The notes under the pieces: generated by a model
The model's input: only the letters and a program-made list of their open reading frames with translations
What the model was told of the DNA's origin: nothing
Databases searched by the model: none
From: Nymphaea colorata
Lineage: Eukaryota; Streptophyta; Magnoliopsida; Nymphaeales; Nymphaeaceae
Direction of reading: 5' to 3'
Assembly: GCF_008831285.2 (NCBI RefSeq)
Contig: NC_045147.1
Location: forward strand, 23,398,981-23,462,980
Length of the DNA: 64,000 nucleotides
Program-made: the position numbers and the translations under genes
Shown here: one piece after another, positions 13,038 through 23,800 of the stretch
Layout of the letters: each line of letters begins with the position of its first letter
How positions within the stretch are numbered: the stretch's first letter is position 1

Positions 13038-13499
13038 AATGCGGCTGCTGACGACTCACTCTTGTTGTTCTTTAGCAGCTGACCGAAGCTAGTTATACAC
13101 ACCAACACCATCCAGCGTATGAATTTTCATGTGCTATTTTAATAATGACAAAAATATCCATGATTAATTCAAAAACAAAAAGAAACTTTTTGTGGGGACA
13201 AAAAACAGGAAACTATAAAAAGAAGATTTTTAGATTCAATAAAGATAACACTTGTCAGTCCCTATGTGCATATCATTATGATCGATACACTATGAGAAGA
13301 AAAAAAACATCTTTTTTTTAGCATCATCTCGTACATCATACATCAGTTTACCGTTGTCTAATACATCTGTTATTATCTCATATCTCAATCATTATCTCAT
13401 AATGTTCCATATTATTTCAGACACTATGGGTATGAGATAATTATAGACGCTATGCCTAGGGTCCACATCCAACGTTAGTGAGTCGTCAGCAGCCGCATT
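13038..13499. mobile_element. 462-bp element bounded by perfect 23-bp inverted repeats
   Basis: The bases at 13038-13060 are the exact reverse complement of 13477-13499 (core gcggctgctgacgactcact). The interior is AT-rich with repeated tatctcat-type strings and no open frame. It interrupts the homology of the IDD relic on its left, consistent with an insertion. No clear target duplication is visible, so transposon status is an inference. Confidence 0.6.
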
Positions 13500-13598
13500 C
13501 CCATAGGGGGAATGAGTGATGGTGTATGAGTTTATGAAGCTTAAGAACTGCAAATGCTTAGGCTTTAAGATCAGTGTTGCTTTCAGGATGAGTGTATG

Positions 13599-14418
13599 AA
13601 GGGAAAAGGATGGTGTTGGGGAGTAAGGCCAAAGCTTACAGAGGAGTTCTATTCAAGGGGTCACAGTCAAGGAAGTGATTGCAGCTGAGGCTTTCTGAAG
13701 TAAATGTGTTAATAAACTCCACTTTCAGATGTCTCATATATCTAGAAAAGCATAACATTTGAATAAATGGTGAGGCAATCGCTAATTCTGATATCTGTGC
13801 TCTCCACTAACGAAAAAACGGGCAAATAGTTCCAGCATTATTTAACATGCAAGAAAAGCATTCCATACTTTAGATTACCAGCCGAATTGGCTACCCATAT
13901 ATTTTCCTCTCCAGTGGTTCATTCCACCACCCCTAAGAGAGGCCCCTGCCTCCATTTGAAGTACCGAGGAGAAGGGAACAGCCAAACACTCCGCCATTTT
14001 TTTTAAAAGCACAGGTGTCAAAAGCGATTGCCCAAAGGGCGAAGCCAGGAGGAGGGCCTTCAAGGGGCACTGGCCCCTCCTAAAAAAAAAAGTTTTTTAA
14101 ACTTTTACATGTAGATTAAAAAAAATATTTATTTTATATAAAAATTTTAAAAAATGATATTTCGGCTTCTATCAAAATTTTGAAGCTATAATTCGATTTC
14201 CCGCAAAAAAATTCTACCCCTCTCCCTTTATTACCCCACCATTATTCAGTGGTCATGCTTTTCGAGCTAGACGAGACATTTGCAAGTCCCGATTAGTAAC
14301 ACTTGTCCGTCTCCCCCCTTCAAAAAGCCTCAACTGCAATCACTTCCTTGACTGTGACCCCTTGAATATACCCCTCTATAAGCTTTGGCTTCACTCCCCA
14401 ACACCATCATTTTCCCCT
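13599..14418. repeat. Inverted repeat pair, about 100-bp arms separated by about 620 bp
   Basis: The arm at 13599-13700 is the reverse complement of 14318-14418 at high identity, with shared strings such as caaggggtcacagtcaagga and atggtgttggggagt. The spacer includes a GC-richer segment near 14040-14090 (ggggcactggcccctcc), a phrase typical of old retroelement debris in plants. There is no coding capacity. Confidence 0.8.
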
Positions 14419-14879
14419 ACCAATACCTTGATATATTGAGATCGGTAAGATCCAATTCCCGACCCAATGTTGCATCTATTTAGTTGGATCTGGTAAAGGA
14501 AAAAGATTCATATTCGACTCCAATTCCAACTTTTACTATAAAAAAAAAAACTCAACTAAATGAGATATATAAACGATATTTAGTGGCAATCAGATCCGCT
14601 TAAACTGATTTAAGAGTGCTAGATATACGAGTTTTTTATTTATAGCTAATATTATATATTTCAAAAAATAAGTTTTTTTTTTTGTACTCACAATCAATTC
14701 AGCACTAGTTCGAGGAGCCAGTCGACCATTTTCATAATATTTTCTCCCTCACTCTATCTATATAAGTCAACGGATCATATATTCATCAAAAAGTATGTTT
14801 TGATGGTCATGGAGAACACATATTTACAGTTTTTGGTTTACTTTGAACTTCACAAAATTTTCCTAATTTTTTGTTGTTA

Positions 14880-15270
14880 CTTTAGTCAACAACCCTCTTT
14901 GTTGATAACAATGCCATTATTATTTTTATTTGCGCATTAGATATCATTCCCTTATGGGCCTCAACGTTATCTTTAATAATAATAAGATTCCTTTTGTTGA
15001 GAGGGTTCTGTTTGTTAATGATAGATATATACTTTTCATTTTCCAACTTTCCTTCAACTTTCCAAATGTATATGGAAAGTCCAAAGGAAATTTCAACTTT
15101 TTTTTTTCATAATGCCAGGCCAATGACCTTTGTTGTTGATAACGATGACATTATCAGTTTTCTATCGCATTTTTACTTCCACAGGTATCATTTCCTCATA
15201 AGTCACAGCATTATCTTTAACAATAATAACATTCTATTTGTTGTGAAAATTATCTTGTTTGATAAAAATT
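14880..15270. repeat. Diverged direct repeat, two copies of about 130 bp
   Basis: The copies at about 14881-15015 and 15125-15262 align in the same orientation, sharing strings like tttgttgataac, atcattt and attatctttaa with aataataa following. Identity looks like roughly three quarters by eye. This is intergenic sequence with no open frame of interest. Confidence 0.6.
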
Positions 15271-15294
15271 AGCAGCTGGTGTGGCCAATTGACC

Positions 15295-15340
15295 TATACA
15301 TGTTTTGGTGTGGTCAATTGACCACACCAAAACATGTATA
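15295..15340. repeat. Perfect 46-bp palindrome
   Basis: The sequence is its own exact reverse complement, centred on caattg, with half-site tatacatgttttggtgtgg. A partial copy of the half-site (tggtgtggccaattgacc) lies directly upstream, near 15278-15294. It may be the tip of a foldback element. Confidence 0.9.
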
Positions 15341-15889
15341 AACTTCATTAATTTTTAGTTTTTTTATATACCAGTGTTTCTTAAAGTTTGAAATTTAAAC
15401 TTATAGCGCCCCTCAGCCAAAAATGTTAGAAGAGGTGCTAATGCTAATTACGCTCAATGGCAAAATTCTCATAATGCCATAAATGGATAGGAAGAGAACC
15501 CATTTTTTCTAAGATGAGGCCAAGACACCTGTTAAGATTAATCGGAAATTCACTATGGTTGGAATTCTAACCGGATTCAACATGCCATGTTTGTTCGAAC
15601 TTAAACCTGAGTGTCAGTTGACTACGAAATCTGATGAGAATCCGAATCCAAGCATATTCAAATTTCGAGTGATCACTTTGGTTTCAGAAAATCTTGATAA
15701 TGTTCCAATACTGTTCAACATACAGGGAAATGAAGGTGTATCTACCGCCTGCAAACACAGGCATGATATGCTAGGTTCTCTAACAGGTCATGACATGGCC
15801 ATGGAGAGACTGCGAGCTCTCACTAGACTCTATGGTCTTCAAGATGGAAACTAAAACCTGACTGTCATGACGGTCACCGGCGAGAATCT

Positions 15890-18800
15890 TCATGCATCCG
15901 ATGGGGCTTTCTCAATGGAAGGATCAGAATGAGGCAGCTGCTCGTTTTGCAGTTCTTCTTGGCTTCCATGGTCGAATTCCATTGGCAGTTGCTGGTGTTG
16001 GTATTCTTCATGGACTTTCCATGGTTCTGGTCCGATTCTAGAAAAATCAATTCCAATTCCGTCTCCTGTCTCAGGCTTAGTTGTTCCAATGCCATCCCAT
16101 GTGAACCCGGGCATGGAAGCTCCAGCATGAGCTAACTGGTGCACTCCTTGAATCCCCATGTTCAGATCCTGATTCTGCAATTCATCAGTATTCTCAGATA
16201 CCATCTTCCCAGGGAAGCAATGCTCACCGTCCATGGGCAGCCATAGTGTAGCAGAGGATGAGTGCATTCCAGGATCATAAGGCAAGAGCGAGTCGTCAAT
16301 AGCCGTAATATTGTCACAGTATTGGTAGGGAAAGCCTGCTATCTGGTTTTGTGGCAACTGAGTTGAATAATATTCATCGCCAACTTCAAAAAGATGAGGA
16401 ATTTGATGATATTGCTCTTGACTGGTTTGATGCGTGAGTTGGACAGTTGAAGTAATCTGCTCAGTGCTGTTTCCTGCATAGGGCCAATTGTTACATCTAG
16501 GATTGGGACCTGAAGGAGCCATATCTGAAACAAAGTTTTTTTGGAGCATTCCGGGGCAATCACTGTTGATGTTGGAAATGGCATCCATTGGTGCTGCTGT
16601 CTGCATCCATGCCAACTGCGATTTATAGAGGCCACCGCCGCCGCTGCCACCGCCGCTACCGCTAAGGCTGCCATTTTCATAGTTCATGTAGTTGAAGCTT
16701 GTCATTCCATATCTGCCCAGATGAAGGTCTAACGAGTAAGGATTGAACGATGTTTGCCCGAACAAAGAGCCAGAGCTAGCCAAGTACGTGCCTCCCATGT
16801 TCATGCAGGAGATTGCCATGTGATCGTCTGAGAAGGCTACTTGTGGGTTTCCAGTTTGACGGTTCCAATCCAATACCGTGAATTTGGATCCTGTTGCGTA
16901 TCCGGTGTCATGGTTTAGATCAGGCGTTTGAAACCCGGATCCACCTCCTCCTGCACCCGCCCCGGTTTCAGCAGCGTCTGTATGCTGAACATTGCCTTCA
17001 TCCGGGGATTCTTCTTGTTGCTTTACCTCATCTTCTTCTTTCATTGGTCCTTTGCAGGATCTTTTATGTGCCATGAAACTGACTTTCCTGCGAAGTCATG
17101 TCAACAAATTATAAATAGTTTTAGTTAATTAGATCAAATGATCCGCAGGCCAGTTTGATTGTTAACTTTCTCTAGACAAAATATTTGGTTAGTTCGGAAA
17201 GTTTCCTTGAATTTTCAATCTTTCATAATATAAAAAGGACAGTTACACTAATGAATTAATTAGAAGTTGCATGTGACGCCTAAAAAAAAAACGGTATATA
17301 TAACGTCCAACTTTGTACAACCAATGGTTTGGCCAATTAAGCACAGACAAGTATGAACTATTAATGAAAGAGAATTTTATAATTTTCTACGAGCCATAGA
17401 GCTATTAGACCAAGAATGATAATGGACTAATTAATCAAACTGAGCAACTAATTTACTAACTAGACAAATTGCAATTAAATGACTCTAATATTGTAGTGAA
17501 AGTTAAGACGACAAAAAATCATTTTCAAACGAAATAATTGATCAACTCAACTAATAAAATCATTCTCAAACAAAATAACATGTATACAAGTTATGTTAGA
17601 GATAGTAGCTAATGCAAGTTATGTTAGAGGAACTTATAATTGATTTTGTATATGTTTTTCTAAGTGCCAAAACTGAAGGAATTTTACGCCATTATAAATT
17701 GTCATGTATACAAACTAAGAAGCGCCATAAATTGAGATTGAAACTTATTGATTACAAACTAAGTTAACACCTTAAGACCTACTCTAGATTGACACAAAAA
17801 AACTATCTAAAGAGCTTATGTGAGCTGATTCAATCCGAACTAATTCTTTGCTAGACAATTATGGCTGGCCACATGCGGCTTGTCTCATTTCCTAGCCCTA
17901 CTAAAAAGATGCTTAATCAACAGAATTAGTAACATAATGGAATGAAGTTCAACAGTGAAGTTTGCAGATAAGACTCACACAAACCTAGCGTAGGATGAAC
18001 CACAGTCACATCTATACTTTTTTTGGCCACAAATTTTGGTATGAGCTTTCAAATCACAATGAACTGCATATGCCTTGGGGCACTTGCCACATTTCCATTT
18101 CCTTTCTCCATGCTTCCTGCAGAAGTGCTTCCGAATCCCGGGGAAGTCCCCGAGTCCAAATGCCGGATTGTGGCGTCGACAGGTGGCCTCAGGGCAGATA
18201 TATATCCTTTGCCTATCTTCTGTGATGGTTCTCATCTTCAATTTCCAGGGAAGCTTGTGGCCCCTCATGTGGAGCTGCAGATTCTGCTCTCTTTGGAAGC
18301 TCTTGCTACAAACCCTGCAGACGAAGTTGTGTGATGCCAAGAGGGCAGAGGGTGGTAATTCAATGATCTCGGCTGTAAGTGGATCTGCCAATCAGCACAA
18401 CTAATTACTATAGTTCTTTTTCTTTTTACTGCATAAACTTGGAGATATGTAGTCACAGTACTTTTGAGAGAGATTGATCCACAAAGAAAAAGAACAACAG
18501 AAGCAGTATAATCCGAGACTGTTAAGCCATAAACTATATCGTTTCTCAGAAGAAACGGAAACCAAGAGTTAGGCGGATAAAAATAGTAAAGGTACTGAAA
18601 AAGACAAAGCCATGCAATAAGGAGCCATGTAAACACGAATACTTTCATACCCAACAGGCAACTCAATCACCCATTTCAAAAACAATTTCTTTTAACCAGG
18701 ACACTGGTCACAGGTCAAACTAGTATTGTTAGGTCGCCGATTCATGGATGTGGCTTTCGCCATAATACAATAATTAAACAATAAAGTAGAAAAAACTAAA

Positions 18801-19006
18801 GATATAAACCATTGGAAATTATGCATGCCTAGAGTTCTGCGGAGTTTCCTCTTCCTGGCTGCGGTTGGTGCTGAACTCTGTGAGCCAGTGACATTGCCGG
18901 GTACTGTCGCAGGGTTAACCATGTCCTGTTGAGCTGAAACCACTCCTTCCTTGCTAATGACTGAAGGAGGACTTCCCCCTTCTGCTTCTTGTACAGAGTT
19001 GGACAT
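15890..19006 (-). CDS. IDD: INDETERMINATE DOMAIN (IDD)-type C2H2 zinc-finger transcription factor, divergent (3 exons, 591 aa)
   Basis: The family consists of nuclear DNA-binding proteins with four tandem zinc fingers. Coding exons on the - strand are 19006-18829, 18384-17985 and 17087-15890; the phases close exactly (1776 nt). A basic stretch RKRKLRR (residues 51-57) is the likely nuclear signal. Finger ligands are C82/C85/H98/H102, C123/C128/H146/H151, C158/C161/H174/C178 and C185/C187/H200/C204. The LPWKL and GIRKHFCRKHGE signatures are present. Finger 4 is split by intron 2 and ends in FMAHKRSC rather than the usual FITHRAFC. The C-terminal 380 residues are Gly-, Ser-, Gln- and Asn-rich, with no clear TRDFLG-type motif. 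Intron 1 appears to use a GC donor. The start at MSNSVQ was preferred over the upstream MCFWKKM because it resembles IDD N-termini. A decayed copy of intron 2 and the exon 3 start lies at 12370-13037. Confidence 0.9.
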
Positions 19007-19241
19007 CCCCATCTTCTTCCAGAAACACATACAGAGGAGGAACAGTGAGAAGATAAAAGGAGGAACAGGACGACAACAATCAAGAAGAGGGAGTACGTGA
19101 CGACTCTAATCTGGAGGTCGTCATCCTCTTCTCTCATCAATAGTCCTTTCAGCTCCTAATGAAGAAGAGGAAGAAGGAGAGAAGAGAGTTGGCGAAAGTG
19201 TTCCTGTGCTGAAGACCATGCAGGTGCGTCTTTATATTGGC

Positions 19242-19243
19242 TC

Positions 19244-19275
<32 letters not shown>
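19242..19275. repeat. (GA)n microsatellite upstream of the IDD gene
   Basis: A GA dinucleotide run lies about 240 bases upstream of the IDD start codon, probably in the 5' leader or core promoter. GA/CT runs near plant transcription starts can bind BBR/BPC (GAGA-binding) factors; that role is inferred. Confidence 0.75.
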
Positions 19276-19278
<3 letters not shown>

Positions 19279-19279
19279 A

Positions 19280-20890
19280 TCCTTCATTTATGGAAATGCC
19301 CTGATTATCGAGATGATTTAAGACCACCCAGAATTGGTCCCGCCTAAGAACTTCAGCCTCCTTGTCTACAAAAATCGACCAAGGTGAAAATCCTCAATCA
19401 GATTTCAACTCTGTCATTGTTGCCGAACTTTCTGATGATGTTGTTTGTATAAGATTTGGTGGATAAGGGTTGCTACTTACTCTCAATTTTTTAAGCTAGA
19501 AATTAAAAGTGGTCATGAACAGAATTGGAGATCTCAAACCGGGCAAAGTTGTCACATAAAGCTTATAGGTTTTGCGATATGAAAACCATTTTGTCATTTC
19601 ATTTCAAACGTCTCTCTCTCTCTCTGAATCACATGTTTTTTCATCTTACCTTTTGCTCTCAATTATTTGCCTTTTCATTAGTGTTTTTTCTTTCCATTTG
19701 CATGTCGTCTTCTAGTCGGTTACTTCGGTGAAAAATGAATTTCACGCCTGCCATTAATTCTCTGAGTTGTCATTTTTGCCGTTATACTTAGAGTGGATAC
19801 TACATGGTTTACAGTCAGAAACCTCTCGTATATCGGGCCTGCAGCCTTTTAGGATTTCATATATTGTTAGCAGCGTTGTTGACCATCCAGCAAGGGCAGC
19901 TTCCCAGGCCCGAGTGCTAAAGGAAAACAAGAGAGACAAAAAAAAAATGACGTATTTGAAATTACTCGTTTGAAAATTCCTTAATATTGAAAAAATCATT
20001 TAATGGTATACTCGGAAGAGGATCATTTTAATACTCTAACTAGAGCGGACCATTAATAATCAAGTAAGGAAAATTGTAGTACAAGTGGCTTTTTAAGCAA
20101 GTCGTGAACCATTTAATTTTTAGGATTTCCTATTAAACGTATAATGTAGTATCATCATTTTTCATTTACACGATTCGTTTTTTCTTTTGTTTCATCATAG
20201 CGCATATAAAAATTAACGACGGATTGACATGGCTTGATAAGGGCTAAGTGATAGGTAAAAGTACCCAAGTTAAACGGAGATCACAAGTTTCAAGTGTACC
20301 TTCAAGCATTTCAGCCTGTAGCTCCTGATGAGCAGGCGAGACCTCAACAGATATATTTTACCGGATGTAGCTTTAATTACCAACATATGGCTAATGCCTA
20401 GTAGTTGCAGATGGGAAATTTCATTGGTCCTAAACAGAAAAAATAAATCATAGAAAACTGAAGATACACCAGCATGCAGGTGAATTCCATTGTTGCAATT
20501 GAGCCATACATCTCAAATGGACCAGCACTTGGCTAGACTTGTTCACTAATACCCACAAAGAACATAGAAACCTGAAGCTTTCCTTGCACTATTTATTGCC
20601 TGGTAGCATGATTTTTCATACATTTGGGGCATGGTACTTAAAAAATGTGTGGCTATTAAAGAGAAGAAACTGTGGGACGTGTGTTATCGCAAACCAAGGA
20701 ATCGAATTGCAATTCATAGCAGTGCCAGTTCCTTGGACTGCATGAAGAATGTCTTCACTTGCAGACCATTCAGGGACTTGCATCTTTTTCTCACCAAGAG
20801 AAAGCAAGAGCCTTGCTAGCAAGACCGATCATGTTTCCAAGCTACAATTTTAGATTGATATAATCCTTCCAAGTCAGTACCGTGTTGGAT
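19280..20890. other. Intergenic region between the IDD promoter and the 3' end of the SANT gene
   Basis: I see no convincing gene. The sequence is AT-rich and contains only short shadow frames. The last few hundred bases before 20890 are probably the 3' untranslated region of the SANT-domain gene. Confidence 0.4.
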
Positions 20891-20894
20891 CAGA

Positions 20895-23800
20895 TTAAAC
20901 TTCTGATTTCCCTAGCACCACCTCGCTCATCAACTCTTTTTTCTTGTCCATGACAGAATCGGCACAATTACCCGAAGCAAGAGGACTAGTTCGTCTTGGC
21001 ACTCCCATGCACTTCGTCCTCCTTCGACTTGACCTAGACATTAAGTTCTCTGCTGCTCCAGATTTTGTGCCCCTTGTCCTACGGTTTGGAACCAGCAAGC
21101 CACATGCAAGTGCTTCCAAGGCCCTTGTTGACAAAGGACGGTTTCGGGTGCTCTGCCTCCGAGCTTGCATCATGGATTCCTTGGCACTACCCAAGCCATC
21201 TGAGGGTTCAAATGATGGGGTACTTTTGCTCTGCAGATCTGTTTCCCATGGAAATGAATCTCCACTTAAGCCAGCATTGACATTATCTTTATAAGGTATT
21301 TCATGTGTTTCAAATTCTTCATCCATTTCATAATCTGAGGGATAATGTGGTAAGTTCAGATCAATGAAACCTCGTCGAAAACTTTTGTCCGTCTCTTTGA
21401 GATCATCAGTGCCCAAGTCGACATCTCCTGTAGTTTCACATCTTCGACCAATATTGCTTGCACTGGAAACTAGTGTTGCCTGAGAATGATTACTTGTGGG
21501 ATTTCCAAGATGACTATCATTGAATGACTTTGAATGGGAATGGAGTTCACCTTCTTTTTTGTCAAGTGCACTGGTCAGCGCATTGGCTTCTTGATTATTA
21601 TCTCCAAGATTGGGGTTAATCCTCGGGCGCTTTGAGACAGGAGATAAATATTTTTCTCTGCATTTTTCTCTGCAGCCCCCAACGGTAAGGCTGGATTCAT
21701 GACATTCTTTCTTGGATTCCAGTGCAAAAAGTTCTCTCTTTTGAACACAAGTGGGCCCACTTGCCACCTTTTCATCTTTTTTTGATATCTGCTCAGAAGT
21801 GAGAGACTGCCCTTCTGGATGCTCGGATTGCACTCCCTTATTCAAGCTCCTTTCTGAATAATCACTAGACTTGGTGGAAGAAGATCCTGAGCAAATCAGG
21901 CTTTTGACTACTGAATTAGGCGCCTGAGACTGCTCCTTATAACCACTGTCACTTGTACCTGATGAAATGCTGGACTGGCTATCAGTGTCCATCGGTAAAG
22001 TTCTCATTTCTCGTACCTTATGTGGTTCCTCATAAACCATGCTGGTATCTACAACGGTAAACTTGACAAACTCAGAATTGCTACTTGACTGCCTTGGTCG
22101 GAGACAGCAATGGCGATCTTGACCAAACTGAGCATCTGAACCCCATACATCTTCATTGACCCCATTGTCTTTAGCCTCATCAGTCTCAATCTTGAGAAGA
22201 CTTGGGTCAAGAGCTACTTTATTGAGGACATCAGTAATAGAATCAAAGTAATGGGTGCCCTTGACATGCCTCCTTGAGAATTTCTTTATGCTGGGAACAA
22301 GGAAAACTAATGAATTCTTGGAGCCAAGAGAACCAGATGCTTTAGGCTGCTCTGAGTGCCACCCTCTTGCCAGCAGACGGGGCCAAACAGCTTCCCAAAA
22401 TAGATCACTTGACCGAGCTTTGCTTAGCCTAAAACCTCCCGTCAGAAATTTGATGATTTCTTCAGATGTCAAGGAGGAGCATGCTTTACCAGTTGGAATT
22501 TCAGAATGAATAGCACTTCGCTGGATGACCTTTGCAGGTTCTGCTGTGATGCCTGTGAGGTCTTGCTTCCCTTTCCCAATCCCAACAGCCTCTACTAGTG
22601 TCGCCAATCCAACTATCATCTTCAGTGTAGCAACATATTCCTCAAGTGAAACTTTTCCCACATTGTATGCTTCAGAAGTCTGTTGACAAAATTTGATTAT
22701 TTCTGAGGCTTTGAATATTTCCACAGTGAAGATAAGAAGCAAATAATCTCAAATATAAATCAGTAAAAGGTTATGGCACAAAAGCAAACTAACACCATTT
22801 GGTTTTAGCGATACATCATTATCAGAGTCAGAGAACTAGATAGCTAGACATGCTCAAACATTTCTTCTATAGGCTTGAAACAATAAAAAGACAATGGAGC
22901 AGAAGTAACGGGTAAACACTATTTTGCACCCATGTTTCTTCCTGCTACTTTTGATGTTGTTAAAGGTGTATCATAATGTGTATAAGTCGGGCCGACCTAT
23001 ACACTGTATTGTAATGTATCATAAACGTAGCGTTGTGTATCGACGTATCGTAAATTAATTGTTTAATTCATAAAAAATTTTAAAAAATAGAGAAAAAACG
23101 GTAAAATCAGAAAAACAAAGAAAGTTTTGGAAAAAATGTGTTCTATATAAAAAAACTCATCACATCAATCACAATCCATAATATATTAACAACACATTCA
23201 GAAATAGAAATAAGAAATTCGTAAGAACATAATAAACATCTATCACAACTTTAATCTTTAAACTTTAAAGTGTTTTAGATTACATTAGCATATAATATAT
23301 CATGACTCAAAGTCTCATCGTCCCCATGGGGCCATGGGTAAACTTTCTTCTCCACCAGCAAGTTTTCCCCTAAATCAATCATTTATCACATAAATGGGCA
23401 ACTTTTGTAGAAAAACTAGTAAAACTTCCCCCTCTCACAACTTTTTAGACATGTTTAGAAAGATGAAGCGAGAGGTTCTTTTATAACAAAATACAAAAAT
23501 TCATTTTATCCCCACATCATACGGTACATGGGTGTATCGACTGCATCGTACGATACGGCCCCTGTATCGCACGATATGAGTGATACGCTACGATACACAA
23601 GTGCATCGTGTATTGTAGGCGTATCATATAGTTTTTTCAAACCTATACGATATGTGCTTGCATCGTGCGATACGGATACACTGACTTTTCCCTCCCTTGA
23701 TTTTACAGGAGGTGATTAGTTAGAACATGGAACCAATGCTGTCAATGGAGGACAGTAAGAAGTTAGCACTGAGACAATAGGTTCAGAACGTAGGAATACA

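Noticed and set aside
12862-13059. - strand frame over the IDD relic
   Set aside because: It is the antisense shadow of the exon-like part, which makes sense only on the + strand.
15555-15854. 99-codon + strand frame antisense to the IDD 3' flank
   Set aside because: No recognisable protein; lies in likely 3' untranslated sequence of the IDD gene.
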